From contig CAZXWN010000001.1 of NCBI GenBank assembly GCA_964644695.1, forward strand, positions 728,629 through 792,628: DNA of 64,000 bases, in the 5' to 3' direction. This DNA is from CAZXWN01 sp964644695 [NCBI: uncultured bacterium] (lineage in GTDB: Bacteria; UBP4; UBA4092). Made by a program: the position numbers and the translations under genes. Below, in pieces: positions 8,929-18,444 of the stretch (its first letter is position 1; each line of letters starts with the position of its first letter). A model generated the notes under the pieces. It worked only from the letters and a program-made list of their open reading frames with translations, was not told the origin of the DNA and did no database searches.

Positions 8929-10095
8929 ATGGCTGCCATCCCTTTATCATATAACCTGCGAAATCTTGTTGTGCGATGGAAAAACACACTAATGACAGCC
9001 GTTAGTATCGCCTTAGTTGTCGCGGTTTTCATCATTATCATGTCATTGGCACAGGGGCTTAGGACAGCCTTCACCTCAACCGGTAATCCACACAATCTCC
9101 TGGTACTACGAAAAGGATCCAATTCAGAGACAACAAGTTTCATTACTATGGAACAATTCCAAATTCTCAAGAATCTACAGGGAGTGGATTTATTGAAAAC
9201 CGGTGAACCTATGGTAACGGGTGAATTATTAACCTTAATGAATTTGCCCCGTAAAGATGGGAAGACTGCCAATGTTATTATTCGGGGAGTATTACCCAAC
9301 ACCTTTTCCATAAGAGATGGGGTCACCCTCAATAAAGGACAATTTTTTAAATCTGGATTAAGAGAATGTATTGTCAGTAAAACGCTGGCCAGCCGATTTA
9401 AAAATATGGAGATTGGTGATTCATTACGAATTGGTAAAGGATACTATAAAGTTGTTGGACACTTTGATGCTCAAGGGACTGCTTTTGGGTCTGAAATTTG
9501 GGCTGATATTCATCAAGTCGGTGCTGATTTCGATCGCCCAGAATATTCCAATACAATACTCAGAGTCTCTGATCCTAATCAGATTCAAAAACTTATTCGT
9601 CGTATAGATAATGATCGTTCTCTGAGCTTAAATGCCAGACCAGAACCTGAATATTATGCAGAACAAACTAAAACGGCTTTACCGATTCAAATATTCGGAA
9701 GTTTTCTAGCAGTTATTATGTCAATCGGTGCTGTTTTTGCAGCATTAAATACGATGTATGCCGCAGTAGCAAACCGTACACGAGAGATTGGAACCCTCAG
9801 AGTTTTAGGATTTACCCCTTTAAACATTATGGTTTCTTTTATGTTTGAATCCATACTGTTATCATTAATAGGTGGCATTCTGGGATGTCTATTTTCATTA
9901 CCAATTGATGGCCTTGCCACTGGAACTGTAAATTTTGATACATTTAGTGAGATTGCGTTTAATTTTCGAATTACTCCAATACTACTGGGAAAAGGAATTT
10001 TGTTTTCCCTGTTTATTGGTTTCATGGGTGGAGTCTTGCCCTCAATTTATGCTGCCCGCAGGCCTGTAATATCTGCGCTGCGAGAATTGGAATAA
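8929..10095 (+). CDS. FtsX/MacB-type ABC transporter permease (second of two)
   Basis: 388-residue permease with the same architecture as its neighbour: first helix at residues ~20-42 after VVRWKNTLMT, a periplasmic domain, then three C-terminal helices. The conserved segment NRTREIGTLRVLGFTPLNIM lies between helices two and three. It starts two bases after the preceding stop. The two permeases differ in sequence, so they probably form a heterodimer in a DevC/MacB-type mechanotransmission exporter that works with the adaptor and ATPase downstream. Confidence 0.88.
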   Translation: MAAIPLSYNLRNLVVRWKNTLMTAVSIALVVAVFIIIMSLAQGLRTAFTSTGNPHNLLVLRKGSNSETTSFITMEQFQILKNLQGVDLLKTGEPMVTGELLTLMNLPRKDGKTANVIIRGVLPNTFSIRDGVTLNKGQFFKSGLRECIVSKTLASRFKNMEIGDSLRIGKGYYKVVGHFDAQGTAFGSEIWADIHQVGADFDRPEYSNTILRVSDPNQIQKLIRRIDNDRSLSLNARPEPEYYAEQTKTALPIQIFGSFLAVIMSIGAVFAALNTMYAAVANRTREIGTLRVLGFTPLNIMVSFMFESILLSLIGGILGCLFSLPIDGLATGTVNFDTFSEIAFNFRITPILLGKGILFSLFIGFMGGVLPSIYAARRPVISALRELE

Positions 10096-10118
10096 CATAT
10101 TTCTTTGGAGGCTATGTT

Positions 10119-11471
10119 GTGCCTGAAAACGAATTAAACAGTAAAATTCAGAACCTGAAAATTTCTTCCGAGAAAAAAGGAAAACCCTCTTTGAAGAAAT
10201 CCCGAAAAAAATGGTACATCCTTGGCAGTATAGGATTACTAATACTAATAATCATCTTAGTTAATTCGATGAGACCCCCAACGGTTGAAAGAGCACAAGT
10301 CACAATGATTGTCCCACCAAAGCCTGGTGAAGTGATTTTATCAGCCAGTGGCTATGTTGTTCCCAACCATCGAATTGAGCTGTCACCCAAAATTATTGGA
10401 CGGGTTGTATGGATGGGAGTCGATAAAGGGGACCTTGTGAAAAAGGGGCAGATTATTGTAAGACTTGAAGCCGTTGATTACGAAGCCCAAGTCCGCCAGG
10501 CAGAAGCTCAGGTTCAAAGCGCAAGAGCGCAATTAACGGAACTTCGTAACGGCTCTCGACCTGAGGAAATAGAAATTGCCCGGGAAGCAATTACACTGGC
10601 AGAATCCAATCAATCTTACGCTTATGCAAACTATAAACGGCAAATAAACTTATTCCATGAAGGAGCCGTTTCGCGTGACGCACTTGAAAATGCTTCTACT
10701 CAATGGGTGGTATCTCAGACACAAGTTGTATCCGCCAAACAAAAGTTCCAATTAGCCCAAAAGGGGCCACGAGTCGAACAAATCCAGGCAGCCGAAGCTC
10801 AACTCAAATCCAGCCAGGCAGCTTTGGCTCTCACTCACAATCAACTCAAAGACACGGTCATCACATCTCCAGTAGACGGTACCATTCTGGAAAGATTGGC
10901 AGAAGTGGGTGAATTGGTCACTAACACTAATTTTGGGGGAACCCGGGGTGCACGAAATGCCTTAGTATCCATTGCCAACCTCAATGACCTTCAAGTAGAG
11001 ATTGATTTAAATGAAGGAGATATCCCGAAAATCCATTTAGGTCAAACAGCAACAATTCAATTGGAATCTTATCCAGACTCGCCTTATGAAGGAAAAGTCG
11101 TAGAAATTGCTCCTGAGGCCAATAGGCAAAAAGCCACATTGCAATTGAAAGTTCAGGTTCTCAAACCAGACACTAGAATTAAACCGGAGATGAATGCCAA
11201 AGTATCCTTCATTAATGACCAGAAAGAAATGCCTGACAATGAAATAGTCCGATATTATATCCCATTTAAAGCCCTGGTGAAGCGCGATGGAAAAGAATAC
11301 GTCTTTACTATTGATAAGAGTAAAAAGGTTAAGATGACTCCAGTCATTAAGGGAAAAGAATCTGAGCTAGGTTTGGAAATTCTTGAAGGGTTGTCTGGGC
11401 AGGAAACTGTTATTGTGAATCCTTCGTCCAAGATTTCTGATGGTATAAGAGTTGCTTTACCCAAGGAATAA
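10119..11471 (+). CDS. HlyD/MacA-family periplasmic adaptor protein
   Basis: Membrane-fusion (adaptor) protein of 450 residues. A single N-terminal membrane anchor ([20 protein letters not shown]) follows a lysine-rich cytoplasmic tail. Next come a biotinyl-lipoyl half-motif ([24 protein letters not shown]), a long alpha-helical hairpin rich in Ala/Gln/Glu (about residues 125-240), the second lipoyl half ([20 protein letters not shown]) and beta-barrel domains. The GTG start is supported by TTTGGAGG upstream. It bridges the FtsX-type permeases to an outer-membrane channel. The nearest TolC gene is convergent, immediately downstream of the operon. Confidence 0.9.
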   Translation: MPENELNSKIQNLKISSEKKGKPSLKKSRKKWYILGSIGLLILIIILVNSMRPPTVERAQVTMIVPPKPGEVILSASGYVVPNHRIELSPKIIGRVVWMGVDKGDLVKKGQIIVRLEAVDYEAQVRQAEAQVQSARAQLTELRNGSRPEEIEIAREAITLAESNQSYAYANYKRQINLFHEGAVSRDALENASTQWVVSQTQVVSAKQKFQLAQKGPRVEQIQAAEAQLKSSQAALALTHNQLKDTVITSPVDGTILERLAEVGELVTNTNFGGTRGARNALVSIANLNDLQVEIDLNEGDIPKIHLGQTATIQLESYPDSPYEGKVVEIAPEANRQKATLQLKVQVLKPDTRIKPEMNAKVSFINDQKEMPDNEIVRYYIPFKALVKRDGKEYVFTIDKSKKVKMTPVIKGKESELGLEILEGLSGQETVIVNPSSKISDGIRVALPKE

Positions 11472-11476
11472 ATAAC

Positions 11477-12181
11477 ATGTCTGACAAACCAATCATTCAA
11501 TGCCAGGATATTTACAAATATTATGGCCAGGGAGATATTCAGGTTACAGCCTTGGAGGATATTGACATGTCCATCCATGAAGGTGATTTTGTAGCACTTA
11601 TGGGACCCTCTGGTTCAGGCAAGTCTACTTTACTACATATCCTTGCTGGGATTGACCGCCCCACAGAAGGTTCCTGCATTATTGATGGAATAAACATTTC
11701 TGAACTTACTGAAGATAACTTAGCCCGCTGGAGAAACCAGTACATAGGTTTCATTTTCCAAACATTCAATTTACTGCCCGTATTGACAGCCTTTGAAAAT
11801 GTTGAGCTTCCCCTACTTTTAACCAGACTATCTTTAAAAGAAAGAAAAGAACATGTTATGAATGCACTCGATTTGGTAAGCCTTTCGGATAGAGCTCATC
11901 ATTACCCCCGGCAATTATCCGGGGGACAGGAACAACGAGTAGCTATCGCCAGGGCTATTGTAACGGATCCAAGACTTATTCTGGCTGATGAGCCAACAGG
12001 TGATTTAGACGCTCATTCAGCTGAAGATGTGTTGCAAGTACTTACCTTACTTAATCGGGAAATGAAGAAAACAATCGTCATGGTAACCCATGATCCCAAG
12101 GCAGCACGATATTCCTCAATAACTCGGCATTTAGATAAGGGCATCTTACTTCCATTGGAATCCAATGCCCATACATCCTGA
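11477..12181 (+). CDS. LolD/MacB-type ABC transporter ATP-binding protein
   Basis: ATPase of 234 residues that powers the two FtsX-type permeases. Walker [11 protein letters not shown]-loop [22 protein letters not shown], signature [14 protein letters not shown], Walker [13 protein letters not shown] and the switch His (MVTHDP) are all visible. The Q-loop and ENVELPL sequence are typical of the LolD/MacB/FtsE/DevA group rather than ABC-2 exporters. It is five bases after the adaptor gene and is the last gene of the operon. Only one base separates its end from the end of the convergent TolC gene. Confidence 0.93.
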   Translation: MSDKPIIQCQDIYKYYGQGDIQVTALEDIDMSIHEGDFVALMGPSGSGKSTLLHILAGIDRPTEGSCIIDGINISELTEDNLARWRNQYIGFIFQTFNLLPVLTAFENVELPLLLTRLSLKERKEHVMNALDLVSLSDRAHHYPRQLSGGQEQRVAIARAIVTDPRLILADEPTGDLDAHSAEDVLQVLTLLNREMKKTIVMVTHDPKAARYSSITRHLDKGILLPLESNAHTS

Positions 12182-12182
12182 A

Positions 12183-13496
12183 TCACTTTTCTGGTTGATA
12201 TAAATCTTCAGCCTGCCCCATAGACTTTGCTAAATTTGCCTTAGCCAGATTATATTCAAATTGTGCACGAATTAGATTGTTCTGGGCACGAGCTAAAGTA
12301 TCTTGCGCATCAACGACTTCAATATTTGTAGTCACGCCCGCAGTATAGCGACTTCGGGTCAGTTTTAATGTTATCTCTGCTGCCTTCACCCCTGATTGGG
12401 CACTTTCCACTTGCTGAGCGGCAGCCCCAAGAGCCAGAAGAGCATCCCGAACTTCATACTCTATCTGAGATTCCACTTCTTTAATTTGAAGATCTTGCTG
12501 TGCAATTTGTGTTGTTACCTGGGCATAACGAGCTTCTACCCTTCCCCCATTAATGATAGGCCAGGTTACCCCTAAACTTATTGAGTAGACAGAATCAGTA
12601 TGACTCGGGTCTTCTCCAGAGAATCCAGCACCCGCCTGCAAACCCACCACAGGCCAAGATGCTGTTTTTTCCTTCTCAGCTAGTTTTAATAATGCTTTTT
12701 TTGTTTTGACAGCACTAATATAATCAGGACGTTTATCAAGACAGGCTGGATATATATTTGAGAAAACAACCACCGGAGTTTCATCATATTTCATGGCATC
12801 TGAAAGAACAATGGGCTGATCCTGTTCTATTCCAATATAACGGGATAAAGCCAATTTACTTTGTTCCCACAACACGCTAGTTTCAGATAATGTCTGCAGT
12901 TCGTTTTGATATTGGAGGTCAGCCCTTGATGTTTCCAGTCTACTCCCCATACCCGCCTTTTCAAATTTATCAGATTGTTCTTTCAGAGCTCCTGCCACAT
13001 CAACCCGGGACACAGCAGCATCCAGCTGGGCTTTTGCCCGAAGCGTTTGTAGATATAAAACAATAGTCTGGAGAGTAACAGCCTCACGGCTTGCAGAATA
13101 TCCGTCTTGGCTAACTTCTTCCTGTAGCTTAGAAGCCTCTACAGCTCGCTGTAAACTCCGGTTGAAAATAACCTGGGAAATGCCAAGTTTAGTATTGAAA
13201 GTATTATATTCAACAGTGCCACCCAGTGACGAACCGTTTGCAGACATACTAACTTCTTGTCGAGATTGCGCAAGAGTTCCTTCAATCTGAGGATACAATC
13301 CCGACTTAACTTCACGAGTCATCCAACCAGATTCCTCTACTTTCAACTTCTGTATTTGCAGAGGCCTACTCTGCTTCAAGGCAAGTCCGACAGCCTCTTT
13401 TAAAGTTAACGAATATTCTTTTATATCGTTTGCCCAACAAGAACTCCAAATAAATAATACGGTAATAAAAGCACTGCTAATGTATCTCAATTTCAT
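12183..13496 (-). CDS. TolC-family outer-membrane efflux channel
   Basis: Outer-membrane factor with a signal peptide (MKLRYISSAFITVLFIWSSCWA) and two repeats of the OEP domain, each beginning with long amphipathic helices (YSLTLKEAVGLALKQSRPLQ at the N-terminus; KTKKALLKLAEKEKTASWPV midway). The C-terminal repeat has the usual LTRSRYTAGVTTNIEVVDAQ motif. I use ATG 13496 because AGGAGA lies just upstream and the signal peptide then starts cleanly; a start at 13523 would put nine residues before it. It is the last gene of the TetR-adaptor-ATPase-permease operon and may also serve the convergent FtsX-type exporter. Confidence 0.92.
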   Translation of the reverse strand: MKLRYISSAFITVLFIWSSCWANDIKEYSLTLKEAVGLALKQSRPLQIQKLKVEESGWMTREVKSGLYPQIEGTLAQSRQEVSMSANGSSLGGTVEYNTFNTKLGISQVIFNRSLQRAVEASKLQEEVSQDGYSASREAVTLQTIVLYLQTLRAKAQLDAAVSRVDVAGALKEQSDKFEKAGMGSRLETSRADLQYQNELQTLSETSVLWEQSKLALSRYIGIEQDQPIVLSDAMKYDETPVVVFSNIYPACLDKRPDYISAVKTKKALLKLAEKEKTASWPVVGLQAGAGFSGEDPSHTDSVYSISLGVTWPIINGGRVEARYAQVTTQIAQQDLQIKEVESQIEYEVRDALLALGAAAQQVESAQSGVKAAEITLKLTRSRYTAGVTTNIEVVDAQDTLARAQNNLIRAQFEYNLAKANLAKSMGQAEDLYQPEK

Positions 13497-13529
13497 AAAG
13501 AGTCTCCTTATATCCAGTATCAATTCGTT

Positions 13530-14666
13530 CTAACTCAATTTCTTCTTGAATCGTACCATCGCCGCCAGGAATAATAACAATCCCATTCCACTTAAGATAA
13601 GAACATCTTTAGAAAGATCTTCCAATGAGGCACTCCGTAATATAATACCTCTCAAGATATTCATGTAATAGGTGGCTGGTAATAGTGAACTAATACTATA
13701 AAATATCCAAGGCATTGTAAATCGGGGGAATATAAATCCCGATAGAAAAACAGATGGCAGCAAGGTCACCATGGACATTTGAACAGCTTGAACCTGTGAG
13801 GTAGCTTTGGTAGAAATCAATAACCCAATACTAAGATTCACAAAAATGAAGAGTGTGGTCAATAACATCAACAGCAAGAAGCTCCCCGCAATGGGCACTT
13901 TAAAGACAACCACCAATAGCCAAAATAAAAACATTGCTTCGGCCCAGGCTAACAGGATGTATGGAATCATCTTTCCTAAAAGCAATCCAAACTTACTCAA
14001 AGGTGTAACCATCAACTGTTCTAAGGTTCCCCGTTCTCGTTCTCTCACAATGGCAAATGCAGTAAGAAAAGTAGTAACCAACTGGAGAGCCACCCCAATA
14101 ACTCCCGGTACAAAAAAGTTTTCCGATCGTAAATCAGGATTGTACAAAACTTTAGGCCTTGATTCTATGGGTAAATTTTTCATCGAAGTACCTGACTGTC
14201 GTGTCAGCTGCTCTAAGGAACTCATAAATGCCACATTGTTACTTACATTAAGAGCTTGTGAAGCAAGAGTGTTATTCGACCCATCAATTAATGTCAGGAA
14301 GGTGGCTGATTTACCTGTTGCCAGATTATTTGAATAATCAGGAGGGATTTTGATTCCCACATAGACTTCCCCTCGGGTAAGAGCACTCATCATCTCTTTT
14401 TCACTTTTTACTTCCCGGATAATATCAATATATTGCGTATTTTCTATCTTGGATACTAATTCCCGACTGGCTTGCCTACCATCCTGATTCAGAAGTACGG
14501 CAGGAGTATGTTTCACATCTGTTTTGATGGCAAAACCAAAAGCCAACACCTGAATAAGTGGCGGCAGGAAAGCAAAGAATATCGTTAAAGGATCCCGTAA
14601 CATCGTCAGCAATTCTTTATAAAGAATCGCATATAATCCTCGAAAAGGAGAGAATCGCTTATACAT
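13530..14666 (-). CDS. ABC-2 transporter permease (YbhR/YhiI-like)
   Basis: 378-residue permease with one N-terminal membrane helix (LTIFFAFLPPLIQVLAFGFAI), a large periplasmic loop and five C-terminal helices. The motif FVPGVIGVALQLVTTFLTAF followed by REREGTLEQLMVTPLS (written here without the extra R of RERERGTLEQ) is the hallmark of the ABC-2 membrane family used with HlyD-type adaptors. It overlaps the ATPase gene by eight bases and is seven bases from the signal-peptide-less reading of tolC, so it belongs to the same operon. E. coli YbhFSR has two permeases; here there is one, presumably working as a homodimer. Confidence 0.9.
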   Translation of the reverse strand: MYKRFSPFRGLYAILYKELLTMLRDPLTIFFAFLPPLIQVLAFGFAIKTDVKHTPAVLLNQDGRQASRELVSKIENTQYIDIIREVKSEKEMMSALTRGEVYVGIKIPPDYSNNLATGKSATFLTLIDGSNNTLASQALNVSNNVAFMSSLEQLTRQSGTSMKNLPIESRPKVLYNPDLRSENFFVPGVIGVALQLVTTFLTAFAIVRERERGTLEQLMVTPLSKFGLLLGKMIPYILLAWAEAMFLFWLLVVVFKVPIAGSFLLLMLLTTLFIFVNLSIGLLISTKATSQVQAVQMSMVTLLPSVFLSGFIFPRFTMPWIFYSISSLLPATYYMNILRGIILRSASLEDLSKDVLILSGMGLLLFLAAMVRFKKKLS

Positions 14667-15615
14667 GTGACTTATTCTCCTTACTTTTCAACTGAGTTAA
14701 TGTTACAAAGACATCCTCTAATGAAGGCTGAATCGGGCGTGCATCCACATACTTTAAGCCCTCATTTTTTAAAAGCGAAACTAGATCTTGAGGATTCAAT
14801 GATTCTTCTATCAATAGGTGGATTGCTTGACCAAATATGGTTGCTTCTGCAACTCCAGGATAATGCCTCAATAACCGCAATCCCGTCGTAGCAGGTTCAC
14901 AATCAACCTCAATTCGATGATATCCCTTAGGATTTACTTCTGGCAATTGCTTCAGTTCATCAGGATCACCTAATACCATCAATTTCGATAGATAGATATA
15001 ACCGATATGACTACACCGTTCAGCTTCATCCATATAGTGTGTAGTGACAAAGAAAGTAATACCTTGCCCGGATAATTGAAACAATAAATCCCATAAGTCT
15101 CTTCGAGCAACGGGGTCAATACCTGCTGTAGGCTCATCCAAAAAGACTAACTCCGGACTGTGTATCATGGCACAAGCTAAGGCTAATCGCTGTTTCCAAC
15201 CTCCAGAAAGCTGCCCTGCGCGCCTGTCCATATAAGGTTCTAATCCTGTCAGATGATATAGTTCTTCCTGGCGGTTTCGCAAAGCAGTACCGGTAACCCC
15301 ATAAAGATGCCCATAAAAATAGATATTCTCTTTGACCGTCATTTCCTCATATAGACTAAACTTCTGGGACATATATCCAATCCGAGATTTTATCTCCTCA
15401 GGGTGTTTAGAAATATCCAAACCTAAAACAGTTGCATGTCCGGCCGAGGGAGATAATATTCCACACAGCATCCGAATCACCGTCGATTTACCCGATCCAT
15501 TGGGTCCAAGAAAACCAAAGATACTCCCTTTGGTTACATCAAAGGACACATCATCCACAGCGGTAAATTTACCAAATCGCCGGGTTAGTTTGTTCACAAC
15601 CACTGGTTTATCCAT
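14659..15615 (-). CDS. ABC-2 exporter ATP-binding protein (YbhF-like)
   Basis: ATPase of 318 residues: Walker A GPNGSGKST, signature LSGGWKQRLALACAM, Walker B LVFLDEPTAGIDPVARRDLW. The C-terminal ~80 residues form an extra domain (LRLLRHYPGVAEATIF ... PSLEDVFVTLTQ), common in drug and lipid exporters of the CcmA/YbhF type. E. coli YbhF carries two ATPase domains in one chain; this protein has one. It lies two bases after the adaptor gene and overlaps the permease by eight bases. Confidence 0.93.
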   Translation of the reverse strand: MDKPVVVNKLTRRFGKFTAVDDVSFDVTKGSIFGFLGPNGSGKSTVIRMLCGILSPSAGHATVLGLDISKHPEEIKSRIGYMSQKFSLYEEMTVKENIYFYGHLYGVTGTALRNRQEELYHLTGLEPYMDRRAGQLSGGWKQRLALACAMIHSPELVFLDEPTAGIDPVARRDLWDLLFQLSGQGITFFVTTHYMDEAERCSHIGYIYLSKLMVLGDPDELKQLPEVNPKGYHRIEVDCEPATTGLRLLRHYPGVAEATIFGQAIHLLIEESLNPQDLVSLLKNEGLKYVDARPIQPSLEDVFVTLTQLKSKENKSHV

Positions 15616-15617
15616 GT

Positions 15618-16658
15618 TTATCTCCGTGTAATTCCTTCCAGAGTGACATCCGCTCCCATACCGGCTCTGAGTTTATCACCCTGATTATTTATCTGGACTT
15701 TGACGCCAAACACGGTATTAACTCTTTCTTCAACAGTTTGCACATTACGTGGCGTAAACTCTGCCTGTCGATTTATCTGGATCACCTGGCCCTTAAATAC
15801 TTCACCCGGAAAGGAGTCCACTTTTATATCAGCAATTTGATTATTTTTAATCTGTCCCAAATAGTTCTCTGGAACATAAATCTTTATCCAGAGGGAATTG
15901 GGTTTTATTAATGTCAGAGCGGATTGATTTGCATTCAGCAAATCTCCAGGTTGTAAATCACATACCTCCACAACACCATCCTCAGGGGCCACGATTGCCA
16001 ATTCATTCAAACGGCTTTGCACTTCATTTAGGGATTGCTGCGCCACCACCATCTGCGATTTAGCATAGTCAACATCAGCACGAGCCTGTTGAATTTCTTC
16101 TTTCCGTGGACCCTCTTTTATCAGAGACAAGGTTTCCATTGCAGATTTTTCTTGAGACTCTAAAATGCTGACTTGGTTCAAAACACTGTCATATTGCTGC
16201 CGGGATACTGCGCCATCATTGTATAATTCAGTGTACCTTTTTGCATCTTTTCGGGAGAGCGCGAGTTTTTCTTGAATGGATTTCATGTCTGCTCGAGCAC
16301 GGTCAATCTCTTGTGGCCGGCTTCCTGCCAGAAGCTGCGACAATCGAGATTGTCGCTGACGAGCAAGGTCTTCTCCTGCTTTAAGGCTTCCTCGGGCTTG
16401 AGCCTCACGGGATACTAAGTCCTCTGCTTCCAATCGTACTAATATCTGCCCTTTTTTAACACTGTCACCTTCTTTAACCAAGACTTCCTTTACTCTGCCA
16501 CCATTACGTGAACCTACCCGAATATCGTCAGCTTCTATGGTGCCATTAAAAAACAATGATTTATCATCTGTGGCTCTCTTCGTCGAACATCCACTCATAA
16601 CAATCAGGATTCCCAATAAAACGAATATGATATTTTTGGATCGCATGATATAGTTCAT
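15618..16658 (-). CDS. HlyD-family adaptor, lipoprotein (YbhG-like)
   Basis: Periplasmic adaptor of 346 residues. The N-terminus (MRSKNIIFVLLGILIVMSGCS) ends in a lipobox-like VMSGC, so the protein is probably acylated at that Cys. The lipoyl half-motifs GGRVKEVLVKEGDSVKKGQI and IVAPEDGVVEVCDLQPGDLL flank an alpha-hairpin with the motif GSRPQEIDRARAD, typical of YbhG/EmrA-like adaptors. The ATG overlaps the TetR stop codon (ATGA), so it is translationally coupled. Role: links the inner-membrane ABC-2 exporter to TolC. Confidence 0.92.
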   Translation of the reverse strand: MNYIMRSKNIIFVLLGILIVMSGCSTKRATDDKSLFFNGTIEADDIRVGSRNGGRVKEVLVKEGDSVKKGQILVRLEAEDLVSREAQARGSLKAGEDLARQRQSRLSQLLAGSRPQEIDRARADMKSIQEKLALSRKDAKRYTELYNDGAVSRQQYDSVLNQVSILESQEKSAMETLSLIKEGPRKEEIQQARADVDYAKSQMVVAQQSLNEVQSRLNELAIVAPEDGVVEVCDLQPGDLLNANQSALTLIKPNSLWIKIYVPENYLGQIKNNQIADIKVDSFPGEVFKGQVIQINRQAEFTPRNVQTVEERVNTVFGVKVQINNQGDKLRAGMGADVTLEGITRR

Positions 16659-17257
16659 CCCTTCTTTATTTGTTTTAAGCCACTAACGGCAAAAAGAGCT
16701 GTTTCGTGAGCGAGCTTTCGATACATATCGTCAGCTTTAATTTCTTTTGGCTTCAAATACATCAAGACCATATGAACGGTCACGGCATGAGTACAAAGCG
16801 ATATGATGTGGTAGGCCGAAAAGGTTGAATCACTCACATGAAAAATACCTTCCTTAATTCCATCTTCAATAATTGCGTTTACATTACGAAAATTAACTTT
16901 AATAAAAGGTTCCATTGCTTTTAACGCCCGAGGCTCTTCATTGGACATTTCACGGAGTATCAACCTTATTTTGTTGCGTTGTTTCAATGCCATATACATA
17001 AAATCTTCGACATATACCAAAAGACGTTCATCGGGTGGACCCGACATCTCAGATATTTCAAAGATTCGTTTGGCGACATCCTTAACAGCATCCTGTATCA
17101 CTGCCGTGTATAAATTCTCTTTTCCACCAAAATGATATGTAATGGCTCCCAGATTAACTTTTGCTTTATCCGTAATCATCCGGATAGAGACTCCTTCATA
17201 TCCATAACGGGAAAATAAATCTCGAGAGATGTTTATGATGAGTTGCCTGGTATCCAC
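16655..17257 (-). CDS. TetR-family transcriptional regulator of the efflux operon
   Basis: 200-residue repressor. The N-terminal helix-turn-helix (residues ~8-50) has the canonical TetR pattern FSRYGYEGVSIRMITDKAKVNLGAITYHFGGKENLY. The rest is a helical ligand/dimer domain. It is the first gene of an operon for adaptor, ATPase, permease and TolC. This order matches E. coli cecR(ybiH)-ybhGFSR. Autoregulation is likely: an inverted repeat lies 30-46 bp upstream of the start. The inducing compound cannot be read from the sequence. Confidence 0.92.
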   Translation of the reverse strand: MDTRQLIINISRDLFSRYGYEGVSIRMITDKAKVNLGAITYHFGGKENLYTAVIQDAVKDVAKRIFEISEMSGPPDERLLVYVEDFMYMALKQRNKIRLILREMSNEEPRALKAMEPFIKVNFRNVNAIIEDGIKEGIFHVSDSTFSAYHIISLCTHAVTVHMVLMYLKPKEIKADDMYRKLAHETALFAVSGLKQIKKG

Positions 17258-17287
17258 TTTCTTCGGACTCCTTATTTATTTATTCAT

Positions 17288-17303
17288 TCATACATTTGTA
17301 TGA
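17288..17303 (-). promoter_or_regulatory. Candidate TetR operator
   Basis: TCATACA-TT-TGTATGA is a perfect inverted repeat with 7-bp arms. It is located 31 bp upstream of the tetR start in a short AT-rich gap. Position and symmetry fit an autoregulatory operator; binding is inferred. Confidence 0.55.
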
Positions 17304-17353
17304 TATTTCAAATCAGAAGTTCCTGTCAAGCGAAGAAGTATTATTCAATAAAT

Positions 17354-17878
17354 CTAGTAGTAGAAAACGCCAATCAAACCACTGATAAGAATGGGCCAAA
17401 AAGGAGAGACACGGGTGCGGGTAAGAACTAAAAAAACGGCCGCAAAACAGAACAGACTATAGTAATCAACCACTGAAGCGGCTGTCAGTGTATATGTTGC
17501 AGAAGCCATCAAACCAATCACGGCGGCAGTAGCATAAGTCAAAGCCCCCTGAAATAATCTGTTAGACTCCAGCCAGGAATAGAAACGGGAGGAAAGATAT
17601 ACCAGGATGATTGAAGGAGTAAATATTCCAAAGGTTGCTGCAGTTGCACCACCCCATGACAAAATACGATACCCAATAAAAGTAGCCATAATTGCCGCAG
17701 GACCTGGAGTAATCATCCCCACAGCCACCGCATCCTGTACTTCACGAAGGGACAACCAATGGTGAATATCCACAAATTCATGTTGGATTATTGGGATCAT
17801 TCCAATCCCACCACCAAAGGTAAATAATCCAATCACGAAAAATAAGTAAAACAGACCAAATAAAGTTGGGGGCATCAT
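17354..17878 (-). CDS. Chromate transporter (ChrA) half-protein, second
   Basis: 174-residue membrane protein of the CHR family. It has the family motif near the N-terminus (LFYLFFVIGLFTFGGGIGMIPIIQHEFV) and about five hydrophobic segments. It pairs with the upstream half-size gene; the TAATG overlap shows translational coupling. Two half-size ChrA proteins of opposite orientation together form the functional short-chain transporter in other bacteria. Substrate chromate or another oxyanion is inferred from the family only. Confidence 0.88.
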   Translation of the reverse strand: MMPPTLFGLFYLFFVIGLFTFGGGIGMIPIIQHEFVDIHHWLSLREVQDAVAVGMITPGPAAIMATFIGYRILSWGGATAATFGIFTPSIILVYLSSRFYSWLESNRLFQGALTYATAAVIGLMASATYTLTAASVVDYYSLFCFAAVFLVLTRTRVSPFWPILISGLIGVFYY

Positions 17879-18438
17879 TATTTCAGACTTCCTTTAGGAG
17901 GATTCATAAAGGTTAAACCAACACCAACGATTCCCATTCCTAAAATGACCCATACAGGATGTAAATGGCAATATTCTAAAAGAACAAAAGAAATAATTCC
18001 CGCACCAATCAAAAGCCAATGCCGCAATGATTTCCATCCCATCCGCCATGTTAATGAGGCAAGAGCCGCAGCAACGGCAGGTCCTAAACCTTTAAAAAAG
18101 TTCTTTAGCCACAGTTGGTCTTTGGCCAGAGAATAAAATGTAGCAAAGGCAATAACGACAAAAAAGGAAGGAAGGACCAATGCGAGCAGTGTAATCAATA
18201 ATCCCCAGATACCGCATAATCTATACGCAATAAATCCAGAAACATTACATATTATGACGCCAGGAATCGTCTGCCCAATTGTCATTGCTCGGAAAAATTC
18301 ATCATGATCAATCCATTTTAAGCGGTGAACCAATTCATGTTCAATCAGTGTTAACATGGCCAACCCACCCCCAATGGATTGGAGCCCAATTTTCAAAAAT
18401 ACAAAAAACAATTCTCGTTTTGAGACTTGGGAAGACAA
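17878..18438 (-). CDS. Chromate transporter (ChrA) half-protein, first
   Basis: 186-residue CHR-family membrane protein with the motif FLKIGLQSIGGGLAMLTLIEHELV near the N-terminus and GQTIPGVIICNVSGFIAYRL in the next helices. It starts seven bases after the TerC-like gene and overlaps its partner by one base. The order TerC-ChrA-ChrA suggests a metal or oxyanion tolerance operon. It is not a frameshifted full-length ChrA: each half has its own complete family motif. Confidence 0.88.
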   Translation of the reverse strand: MSSQVSKRELFFVFLKIGLQSIGGGLAMLTLIEHELVHRLKWIDHDEFFRAMTIGQTIPGVIICNVSGFIAYRLCGIWGLLITLLALVLPSFFVVIAFATFYSLAKDQLWLKNFFKGLGPAVAAALASLTWRMGWKSLRHWLLIGAGIISFVLLEYCHLHPVWVILGMGIVGVGLTFMNPPKGSLK

Positions 18439-18444
18439 TCTGGG

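Noticed and set aside
17354-18438. Split chrA as a frameshifted gene
   Set aside because: Each half has its own full CHR-family N-terminal motif and the TAATG overlap is normal coupling; two-gene short-chain ChrA systems are known.
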